Assembly: GCA_964613055.1 (NCBI GenBank)
Contig: CAZTGD010000032.1
Span: 1 to 23,132, forward strand
Source of the DNA: JAXGMQ01 sp964613055
GTDB taxonomy: Bacteria; Caldisericota; Caldisericia; JAAYUI01
Length of the DNA: 23,132 bases
Reading direction: 5' to 3'
Part shown: positions 15,486-22,382 of the stretch, in pieces
Numbering within the stretch: the stretch's first letter is position 1
Layout of the letters: the number at the start of each line of letters is the position of its first letter
Translations under genes and position numbers: made by a program
Notes under the pieces: generated by a model
Told to the model about the DNA's origin: nothing
What the model saw: the letters and a program-made list of their open reading frames with translations, nothing else
The model's database searches: none

Positions 15486-15929
15486 CTAAGCGATCAAGAA
15501 CAGAGGTTCACCCTTCTCTACTGGATGACCATTCTCTTTGAGAATCTTTTTTATGACTCCATCGGTTTCAGTTTGAATCTCATTCATGACCTTCATTGCT
15601 TCAATGATACACAACACGTCACCATTTGAAACTCGACCACCCTCTTTAACAAAAGCCGATGATTCTGGAGATGGTGAATTGTAAAACGTTCCATTGAAAG
15701 GCGCTAAAACATACGATCCCTCTTCAGTTTCCGCACTATCAGTTTCAGGGGAGTTCATGACCTTTGTCTCTGTAGTTGATTTTGTTACTTCGGTCGGACT
15801 AACTCTACCTGCTATCTCAAACGATATCGCGCTTTCTTCATCCTCTACAGACAAAGAAGATAAGCCATGCTTCTTCGCGAGTTGTATAAGTCGCTCTATC
15901 CTTGCATCGATGTTTTTATTGTCTTCCAT
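15486..15929 (-). CDS. accB: Biotin carboxyl carrier protein of acetyl-CoA carboxylase
   Basis: Carries biotin between the carboxylase and carboxyltransferase parts of acetyl-CoA carboxylase in fatty-acid synthesis. The 147 residues show the AccB arrangement: an N-terminal helical segment (IDARIERLIQLAKKHGL) and beta region, a Ser/Thr/Glu-rich linker at about 42-70, and the biotinyl domain from about 71 with APFNGTFY and the EAMKVMNEI motif, where Lys113 is biotinylated. A GTG at 15935 is in frame, but the ATG at 15929 sits at better spacing from GAGGTG, so I start there. It follows ispF by 12 bases. accC is not adjacent. The stop lies within an inverted repeat, TGAACCT/AGGTTCA (15481-15487 and 15504-15510), that may act as a weak terminator. 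An acyl-CoA or pyruvate carboxylase subunit is a less likely alternative. Confidence 0.93.
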   Translation of the reverse strand: MEDNKNIDARIERLIQLAKKHGLSSLSVEDEESAISFEIAGRVSPTEVTKSTTETKVMNSPETDSAETEEGSYVLAPFNGTFYNSPSPESSAFVKEGGRVSNGDVLCIIEAMKVMNEIQTETDGVIKKILKENGHPVEKGEPLFLIA

Positions 15930-15941
15930 GTTCACCTCAAA

Positions 15942-16424
15942 TCATTTGTTTGTGTTTTCAATAACACTTGCAATAGCAACACAAGCAATCGCCTCTGAGT
16001 TGCCAAGTGGACCAATGTGCTTGGGTGTAGTGTATTTAACAGATACATGGTCAGTACCCAAAACAACATTCAGATTGTTAATCATATCCTTCCTGAATTC
16101 ATTTAAATGTGGTGATTGAGCTATGATCGAACAATCAGCATTAGAAACCATAAATCCTTCTTTGTTTATATGAGTTCTGGTCTGTTCAAGTAACTTAAGA
16201 CTCACAGCATTCATCAACTCTGGTTTGCCCATACCAAAAAAAGTACCTATATCTCCTTGACCGATTGAACCCAGTAGTGCATCTATAAGGGCGTGACAAA
16301 CCACATCTGCGTCAGAATCGCCTTTCAATCCCATACTATAAGGTATCTTAACACCCGCCAGTACAAGTGGTGTGCCTTTGACAAGCTTGTGCATGTCGAA
16401 TCCAATTCCAAATCGAGTTACCAT
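15942..16424 (-). CDS. ispF: 2-C-methyl-D-erythritol 2,4-cyclodiphosphate synthase (divergent)
   Basis: Cyclises CDP-methylerythritol 2-phosphate in the MEP isoprenoid pathway. Length (160 residues) and overall sequence match IspF: GIGFDMHKL with zinc ligands Asp10 and His12, SDADVVCHALIDALLG with the third zinc ligand His, GDIG, a middle NADCSIIAQSP segment, and SEAIACVAIA at the end. Several positions differ from E. coli IspF as I recall it: His34 becomes Asp (GDSDAD), the FPDTDP loop with Asp63 becomes FGMGKPE, and the TTTEKLGFTGRGEG segment with metal-binding Glu135 becomes TTPKHIGPLGNSEA. Activity may be altered. I start at the ATG; a TTG two codons upstream is in frame. No Shine-Dalgarno sequence is present, but CATAAT (16430-16435) ends five bases before the ATG. 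A perfect palindrome covers the expected -35 region. Confidence 0.9.
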   Translation of the reverse strand: MVTRFGIGFDMHKLVKGTPLVLAGVKIPYSMGLKGDSDADVVCHALIDALLGSIGQGDIGTFFGMGKPELMNAVSLKLLEQTRTHINKEGFMVSNADCSIIAQSPHLNEFRKDMINNLNVVLGTDHVSVKYTTPKHIGPLGNSEAIACVAIASVIENTNK

Positions 16425-16450
16425 GTACAATTATGACAATGAAAGACACA

Positions 16451-16465
16451 CTTTAGTTACTAAAG
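16451..16465. promoter_or_regulatory. Perfect palindrome upstream of ispF, candidate operator
   Basis: CTTTAGT-T-ACTAAAG is a perfect 7+1+7 inverted repeat. It lies where the -35 region of a promoter using CATAAT at 16430-16435 (minus strand) would fall, and 55 bases before the divergent gene at 16521. A dimeric repressor or activator could bind here. Not followed by a T-run, so a terminator is unlikely. Confidence 0.4.
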
Positions 16466-16520
16466 AAAACAAATACTCTCACAACGTGTCAGAATAGGTG
16501 AAAAGAAACCGAAAGGGGTT

Positions 16521-17024
16521 ATGAAAATGGATATCGACAGTGTGATAAACGATGTTGAATCAGGAAAAACATCTCCAAAGGATGGAGCAAGAAAAATACA
16601 TCATTCAAACTGGCACTGCGAACACTCATTTAATCACAGCAGTAAACCAAAGTTGTTCGGCACATACCTTATCGTACAGGGGATTCTGATACTGGGTCAT
16701 CTCGTGTTTGGGTGGTTTCCAATTGAATATCTGGGCAGTTGGTGGAATCTGGTTTGGCCAACTATTCTTGGTATGATGGGTATCAGCATGCTAATCAAGG
16801 CTGGGAGCAAGGGGAAGTTTTCATTCCTGGGCATAGTGCTTTTCGCGCTAGGGGCAACTCGAATGATAGTAAACACGGGGCTCATAGGTATGGTTGATTG
16901 GTGGAATTGGTTCTGGCCAGCTTGCCTTATCATTGCCGGAATAGCGATACTCCTAAGGGGCATCAGACGTCGAAATGGGAATCACATACATTTCGATTGG
17001 GAGGAGTTCGATTGGAATGACTAG
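16521..17024 (+). CDS. LiaF/LiaI-like multi-pass membrane protein
   Basis: A 167-residue membrane protein. Residues 1-26 resemble a short SHOCT-like helical hairpin (DIDSVINDVESGKTSPKDGARKI). A hydrophilic, His-rich stretch follows, then four hydrophobic segments between about residues 45 and 147, with paired WWN.VWP and WWNWFWP motifs that mark the LiaI/LiaF-like (DUF5668-type) membrane module, a duplicated two-helix unit. The C-terminus is acidic and aromatic (HFDWEEFDWND). Proteins of this type take part in envelope-stress sensing in Firmicutes, but that role is not shown here. The start is ATG 16521, preceded closely by GAAAGGGG; the ATG two codons later has better spacing and is an alternative. 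The stop overlaps the start of the next gene, so the two are co-translated. Confidence 0.8.
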   Translation: MKMDIDSVINDVESGKTSPKDGARKIHHSNWHCEHSFNHSSKPKLFGTYLIVQGILILGHLVFGWFPIEYLGSWWNLVWPTILGMMGISMLIKAGSKGKFSFLGIVLFALGATRMIVNTGLIGMVDWWNWFWPACLIIAGIAILLRGIRRRNGNHIHFDWEEFDWND

Positions 17025-17337
17025 CATTGAACAGATACTGGAGGACCTTGCCGAGGGAAGGATCAGCAAGCAGGAAGCTAAACAGTTGGTCAGAACCGTT
17101 TTATCGAGAAAACCCAGGAAGATACGTGTTCGAGTTCGCGGAAAAACAGGCAAGAATGTCAACATAGTTGTACCTGTGACAATGATTGAGAAAGCTCTCC
17201 ACTGGATTCCCAATGAGGTATCAGGAGTAGATATTCGTTCCAAGATAGAGTCTGTAATTAAAGATGAAGATTTTCGTGGAGAAGTGATAACAATTAATGG
17301 TGATGAGGATGAGGAAGTCTATATAACTATCGAATAA
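17017..17337 (+). CDS. SHOCT-like domain protein (YvlB/LiaX N-terminal type)
   Basis: A 106-residue protein with an N-terminal helical hairpin, SIEQILEDLAEGRISKQEAKQLV (only its pattern ILxxLxxGxIxxxEA is diagnostic), followed by a basic strand RKIRVRVRGKTGKNVNIVVPV and a second half with IRSKIESVI and an acidic tail GDEDEEVYITIE. This order matches the SHOCT-like domain plus beta extension found at the N-terminus of YvlB/LiaX-type proteins, without the long adhesin-like beta domain. The frame opens further upstream, but the ATG at 17017, eight bases inside the end of the membrane-protein gene and after a GGAGGAG, is the natural start. Together the pair looks like a small envelope-stress or membrane-associated module. 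The next gene converges on it with a 15-base gap and no visible terminator. Confidence 0.78.
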   Translation: MTSIEQILEDLAEGRISKQEAKQLVRTVLSRKPRKIRVRVRGKTGKNVNIVVPVTMIEKALHWIPNEVSGVDIRSKIESVIKDEDFRGEVITINGDEDEEVYITIE

Positions 17338-17352
17338 GCAAGGATCAAAGGT

Positions 17353-17901
17353 TCACTCTGTAAGAACTTCGATCAAACCAAGTCGAATGAGTTTGCTGAG
17401 TATCGCTCTTGCTTTCTTCCCTGTATAACCAAGGTTTCCTATCACATGGGCAACGGAACATTTCCCCTGAATCTGTGATATAACCATCCACTCATCTGAT
17501 GTCAATTCAAATCCAGCAAGACTATCAGGGTGAACCTTAACTCTTATCTTTGTTGTTCCAGTTATTGATTGCCCAAACTCAGCGGTAGATTCATCCATCA
17601 TTACAGAATGATCAATGAGTAAGTGCTTGAGTTCCTGTTTAACAGTTGGCACCCCACTCCACCTTGTATCCTTGAAAGAGAATTTTCCATGGCTCCAACT
17701 AAGAATATGAGCAACTGCTTCGTCACCGGCTATATTTGCATAAGTAGCGTGGACTAGTTTTCCTTTCCAAAAAACGAGCTTCCCTTGAATATCATCATCC
17801 GTTGACACAGATAGGATCCCATCCATACTGCCATTTGCAACAACAGATACGACGTCAATGAGATTGAACTCTTCTATCTTTCCTGAGAGAGATGTAGCCA
17901 T
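17353..17901 (-). CDS. DUF4388 (PATAN) domain protein
   Basis: A 182-residue cytoplasmic protein. Residues 3-105 are a DUF4388/PATAN domain: LSGKIEEFNLIDVVSVVANGSMDGIL, here recognised from the opening GxIxxFxLxDVVxxV pattern, then GKLVFWKGKLVHATY, GDEAVAHILSWSHGKFSF. This domain occurs in response regulators and in partners of small GTPases such as MglA. The C-terminal 65 residues (ELTSDEWMVISQIQGKCSVAHVIGNLG..., again by pattern) look like a small winged-helix or helical dimerisation module often paired with it. No receiver domain is fused. The start ATG has no Shine-Dalgarno sequence; a TTGACA / CATAAT promoter ends eight bases upstream, so the transcript should be leaderless. It diverges from the giant secreted protein gene, with 92 bases between the two starts. 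Confidence 0.85.
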   Translation of the reverse strand: MATSLSGKIEEFNLIDVVSVVANGSMDGILSVSTDDDIQGKLVFWKGKLVHATYANIAGDEAVAHILSWSHGKFSFKDTRWSGVPTVKQELKHLLIDHSVMMDESTAEFGQSITGTTKIRVKVHPDSLAGFELTSDEWMVISQIQGKCSVAHVIGNLGYTGKKARAILSKLIRLGLIEVLTE

Positions 17902-17909
17902 TCAAATCG

Positions 17910-17937
17910 ATTATGAGATATATTGTCTTTATGTCAA
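17910..17937 (-). promoter_or_regulatory. Strong promoter giving a leaderless DUF4388 transcript
   Basis: On the minus strand a perfect TTGACA (17932-17937), a 16-base spacer and CATAAT (17910-17915) lead directly to the ATG at 17899-17901, with only eight bases between the -10 box and the start codon. Transcription should begin at or next to the A of the ATG. Confidence 0.8.
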
Positions 17938-17993
17938 GGTAACAAACAGCGTATATCACTCGTACTCTAAAGTAAATGCACTGGAGGTGTCAG

Positions 17994-20900
17994 ATGAAGA
18001 ATCTCTTTAAAATCTTGTTGACAATCACGATAGTATTTTCGGTATCGATTACCAACACATACGGCGTAAGCGATACTTCTGAAAAACCCTTTTACATCAG
18101 TGGGATTGTAATTGATTCAAACAGTGAACCCATTGAAAACGTATCGGTTACAGCTAGTGGTTTCAGAGCACAAAACTCGATTAACAAACCATCAATGATC
18201 TTCTGTGATAAAACCAACAGTAATGGCGAATTCACACTTGGAATTCCTTCTATGCCCTATCCCACAAGTATTATTAACGCCAGAAAACCAAGCTACTATC
18301 CTATTACAATGGGTAAGTATGGAGGTGCGTCCGGTGAATCCATTTACATCGAGATAATGCTTGAACCTATTGGAGAAGAGCCAAATTATAAAGCAAGCTC
18401 GATCGATGTTAAGATGTTTTATGCTAACATTATTGAAACAGGAGAAAATAAACCGACTGAACTTCCTGTTTTTGCAACCCGTGATATCAACACCTATCCA
18501 AATAGAGTTCTGACTTACCTTGAATCGGGAAAAAACATCGAACTAACAGAAAAAGTCAGATTAATCGCTGAAGAAATCATAGACACTGTTGGCGAAAAGG
18601 AAAATGCAGTTGTAGTCGCCAAAGCTGTCTATGATTGGGTCTGTTCAAATATTGAATACTCGACAAGAGATTTTGATGAAAACACAATTAGAAAAGGGCA
18701 GTATGAACGAGAATACAGGAGTTTCGGTACAGATTTCTACGACTGGTGTCAAACCCCTGAGGAGACTATAGATTACCCTTGGGTTATCTGCATTGAGTTT
18801 GAACGATTAACAACAGCTTTGCTAAGGTGTCTCGATATCCCCGCTAGACCTGCACCATTAAAAGCCCATCCTGTGACCCAATTTTGGGTTCAGCCAAACG
18901 ATGGTGACGGATTCTGGGCAAACATGGAGACATCTAGGGGACGAAACGCTTGGGTAGAGGGAGATGAATCAGCACACTTCCCTTCCGTTCACGATGGTAA
19001 CATCGCTTTTGTACCGGTCGATGAGAATGCACCTATGCATGCTTTGTGGGATATCGGATCAGAGTGCAACTGGAGGGAGCAATCAGGACAGAACTTTAGA
19101 CTACCCATAAACGAACAGTCAGTCAACATAGTAGGTATTGCATCCGAATCTTTTCGGAAGACAGGGATGCTCCCACAAGCTCCAAGAAATGAAAAAATTG
19201 GATTAGAAGAAGAAACACTAGAAACAGCATTTGTCGACACTCGGCCGATGACACCCAATCCTTCACCAATCGAGATCAATGATTATATCGAGTTATACTG
19301 GAGAGGTTTTACGGTGGATTTGTCAAAGGCTACAGATACCAAACCCATCTTCAGATTCCCACATTTTCTGAATAACGAATACAGAGTGGTGCTGGATATC
19401 TCACACTACACAAACCATCCAGAGGCTGTGATCAAGGTGTGGAATGAAACAGACGAATGCGAAGATACTGGACTCTCACAGGAATGGTACTGTATTCAGT
19501 TTAATCTTGAACTAATTGAGCCCGATGCGTTTGAGTTAATGAGCCTTCCTATAGAGACCTTTGATATTGTCGGTGTTGTATCAGATGAAGACGGTGATCC
19601 TATTGAGGATGCAACGATGTGGTTAGAGAATGGACTGGATCAGAACGACCCTCGATTTAGAGATTTGCATATTCAGACATTAACAGCAGTTACCAATAGT
19701 GATGGAGAGTTTATCTTAAAAGATATCCCACAGCGTTCTCCCAGGTATATGGTTGGAGCTATCGCAGATGGTTACTTTAAAACCATCCAAGGAAGGATTG
19801 GTGAAGAAAACAACGATATTCAAATCATCCTAAGAAAATATTCAGAAGATGAGTGTTTTAGAAATCAAAGAGTAAGGGTGAAAATGGCTTATCTGCTTAA
19901 AGAAACAATGTCGCCTTTACCAAAGGAATTACCTGATTATGCCATAGCTGATAACTCTAAGTTTCCTGAATCTGTACTTCCATACCTTGAGGAGGGTGAG
20001 GGTTACGAGATAACTGACACTGTAAAGATGATTGGTGATGAGATACTGGAAAGCATTGAAAATGATGAGAGAGACAACCTGGTTACTCTAGCAAATGCTG
20101 TATACAATTGGATAATATCCAATATCGAGTATGATCTAACTAGCATCTATCCGAGTGACATCACCTGTGGCAACTACCAAACGACATTCGGTGGATTCGG
20201 AGTAGATTTTGATAACTGGTGCTACAGTCCTCAGGAAGCTGTTGAACAGGGACGCACAATCTGCATTGAATTTGAACGACTGGCTACTGCATTGTGCAGG
20301 TATCTGGGTGTCCCAGCAAGATCAACCCCCTTGAAGGCTCATCCTGTTACCCAATTCTGGGTACAGGAGAGTGAGGATGACGAGGGATATTGGGCAAACA
20401 TGGAAACCAGCAAGGGGCGCACTGAGCATAAGAAAGGAAATCTTTCAGCTGGTTTCCCTAGCAGAAATGACTCTATGATTGCCATCATACCTCATAACAG
20501 CGATGCACCCATACACATGGATTGGGATTTTGGAGCTGAGTGTTGGTGGTTGGAAGATTATGGTGGAAGCATCAAATTGTCTGGAAATCCCGAAAAGGAT
20601 ATGGACAAATGGCAGGAAATTCTAGATGTATTTGAACAAACTGGCGAACTACCAACAGAAACAAGACCACCTCGAAGACTAGAAGACGGACACGACAATA
20701 GTATTGATGAAATAGCCCCAACGAATACGATACCTGGTCCAAATGACAGGGATATAACATCTCCATATTCAATCTATTCAAGGGGATTTGAGGTCGACAT
20801 GTGCAACGCTACAGATCTGCATCCAGTGATCAGATTCCCTCACTTTGTTGAAAATCAATGGCGAGAGCAGTTGGATATGAGACCCTATGTGAGTATCCCT

Positions 20901-22382
20901 GGTATCATAGAGGATGAATGGGAAGAAACAGAAGAGGATGAAGAAACTGGTCTTTCACAGACATGGTATTGCATAAGGCTAGATCTTACAAAGGTAGAAC
21001 AATTCCCCAAGCAAGACACTGCTGTTGAAAACATTTTAACAAATCCGGGATTTGAAGAAGGAGACATAGGTTGGCGACCCATGTTTCCACCAAAAGGGGA
21101 CAAGAAAAACAGACCTTCAATCGATGAATTGGTGTCTCATTCAGGTAATAAATCTGCAAGACTCCAGTCAGATAATGAAGGTGTATGCGCATGGAATCAA
21201 CTGATCGTTGACCTTCCCATACCCTCGAAAATCATTGTGAAGGGGTATGTTAAGACCGAGGATGTTGTGGGTAATGTAATCATTGATCTAAGGATAAATG
21301 AGAATGGTGAAAAGAGTGTACCACCATTCCCCAGTTGTCAGCCAAATCTTCGAGGTAGTAACGATTGGACAATGGTATCTGGTGAATTTGATATCCACGA
21401 GAATGCCGATTCTGTCATTATAGGTTGCACAATGCTGGGAAAAGGAACGGTATGGTTTGATGACATTGAGGTGATTGTAATTGGTGGTGATAATGTAAAT
21501 TCAGCTAAGAACTTCACTGAAGTTTGGGTAACCAATCCAACGTCTGGCATCGACCTGTGTACACACATACATAAACCATCCTCTGAGATACCAAGTGATG
21601 GTTATCCTGTCGTATTACTTGTTCCTGGAGGTAGCGGTCATGGGACACAGTTTGACTATAGTCCCCTTGTTTCGCAGATAACTGATGAAGGTTTCGTAGT
21701 AGTCGTTTTTGACCCTGAAGGTAGAGGTAGAACTAAAGGAAATGATGATGAATCGGGAGTGATTCATCAGGATGGCATGCACGCTGTGTTAAAGTATATT
21801 GCCAATCTGGATTACATTGATATGGACAATATTGGTGTTGTCTCATTTTCCTTTGGTTTGATAATGTCTGGTTGTACACTGGGCAGATATCCCCTCGATC
21901 CACCGGTTAAATTCTATATCGACCGAGAGGGACCCGATGGAAGCCTTTGTGATTACTCGGGGAAGCATGGACAGTCTCTTAGTATTGATGAGGATTTCTG
22001 GGAACCAAGGGAGGCATACCTGTTCATTGAGGATTACATGGGCAACTATGTGAGGATTCAAAGTGAGAAGGATCATGTGCAGAAAACAAACGACCATGCC
22101 TACAGGATGATAGAACATTCTACTTCAACAGAATACGGTGGCAAAGGCAAGTGTAACTGGACTCGAATGAACTGCGATGAGGGTGATTGCGCCAATCCCC
22201 CAAACACTGTTTTTTCCAAGGATAATCCACCAAATTGGGCTGACGAGAAAGAGGAAAGGAGTAATGAGTTAATAATAGAGATAATCAAAGAGATGATTCA
22301 GATGCCCAATCCCTACAAACACGAAGAGAATACTGATTCAAATGATTTACCAGCTTTGAATCTTTCTTTTGTTTTTCCATAA
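17994..22382 (+). CDS. Giant secreted protein: two transglutaminase-like modules, carbohydrate-binding-like domain, alpha/beta hydrolase (5' part, before a frameshift)
   Basis: 1462 residues up to a stop that I regard as caused by a frameshift. The ATG at 17994 follows GGAGGTGTCAG; an ATG six codons earlier lacks a ribosome site. Residues 1-24 are a signal peptide. Then come two homologous modules offset by 491 residues: a carboxypeptidase-regulatory-like beta-sandwich (about 33-130 and 524-620), then a transglutaminase-like domain with conserved CIEFERL..AL.R.L..PAR..PLKAHPVTQFWVQ and WANMETS.GR (Cys266 and Cys757). The usual catalytic His and Asp positions read Gln and Glu in both. Residues about 1010-1162 resemble a carbohydrate-binding (CBM4/9-like) jelly roll: NPGFEEGDIGW, SGNKSARL, VWFDDIEV. 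About 1168-1432 is an alpha/beta hydrolase with VPGGSGHG and nucleophile Ser1286 in SFSFG. The role is unknown; extracellular peptide or polysaccharide processing is a guess. Confidence 0.88.
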   Translation: MKNLFKILLTITIVFSVSITNTYGVSDTSEKPFYISGIVIDSNSEPIENVSVTASGFRAQNSINKPSMIFCDKTNSNGEFTLGIPSMPYPTSIINARKPSYYPITMGKYGGASGESIYIEIMLEPIGEEPNYKASSIDVKMFYANIIETGENKPTELPVFATRDINTYPNRVLTYLESGKNIELTEKVRLIAEEIIDTVGEKENAVVVAKAVYDWVCSNIEYSTRDFDENTIRKGQYEREYRSFGTDFYDWCQTPEETIDYPWVICIEFERLTTALLRCLDIPARPAPLKAHPVTQFWVQPNDGDGFWANMETSRGRNAWVEGDESAHFPSVHDGNIAFVPVDENAPMHALWDIGSECNWREQSGQNFRLPINEQSVNIVGIASESFRKTGMLPQAPRNEKIGLEEETLETAFVDTRPMTPNPSPIEINDYIELYWRGFTVDLSKATDTKPIFRFPHFLNNEYRVVLDISHYTNHPEAVIKVWNETDECEDTGLSQEWYCIQFNLELIEPDAFELMSLPIETFDIVGVVSDEDGDPIEDATMWLENGLDQNDPRFRDLHIQTLTAVTNSDGEFILKDIPQRSPRYMVGAIADGYFKTIQGRIGEENNDIQIILRKYSEDECFRNQRVRVKMAYLLKETMSPLPKELPDYAIADNSKFPESVLPYLEEGEGYEITDTVKMIGDEILESIENDERDNLVTLANAVYNWIISNIEYDLTSIYPSDITCGNYQTTFGGFGVDFDNWCYSPQEAVEQGRTICIEFERLATALCRYLGVPARSTPLKAHPVTQFWVQESEDDEGYWANMETSKGRTEHKKGNLSAGFPSRNDSMIAIIPHNSDAPIHMDWDFGAECWWLEDYGGSIKLSGNPEKDMDKWQEILDVFEQTGELPTETRPPRRLEDGHDNSIDEIAPTNTIPGPNDRDITSPYSIYSRGFEVDMCNATDLHPVIRFPHFVENQWREQLDMRPYVSIPGIIEDEWEETEEDEETGLSQTWYCIRLDLTKVEQFPKQDTAVENILTNPGFEEGDIGWRPMFPPKGDKKNRPSIDELVSHSGNKSARLQSDNEGVCAWNQLIVDLPIPSKIIVKGYVKTEDVVGNVIIDLRINENGEKSVPPFPSCQPNLRGSNDWTMVSGEFDIHENADSVIIGCTMLGKGTVWFDDIEVIVIGGDNVNSAKNFTEVWVTNPTSGIDLCTHIHKPSSEIPSDGYPVVLLVPGGSGHGTQFDYSPLVSQITDEGFVVVVFDPEGRGRTKGNDDESGVIHQDGMHAVLKYIANLDYIDMDNIGVVSFSFGLIMSGCTLGRYPLDPPVKFYIDREGPDGSLCDYSGKHGQSLSIDEDFWEPREAYLFIEDYMGNYVRIQSEKDHVQKTNDHAYRMIEHSTSTEYGGKGKCNWTRMNCDEGDCANPPNTVFSKDNPPNWADEKEERSNELIIEIIKEMIQMPNPYKHEENTDSNDLPALNLSFVFP

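Noticed and set aside
17976..17993. Upstream ATG for the giant protein, adding MHWRCQ
   Set aside because: No ribosome site before it, and it would disrupt the signal peptide; GGAGGT precedes the ATG at 17994.
18027..21023. The 491-residue internal duplication as a recent DNA repeat or assembly artefact
   Set aside because: The two copies have diverged strongly at DNA and protein level apart from the transglutaminase-like core, so it is an old domain duplication.
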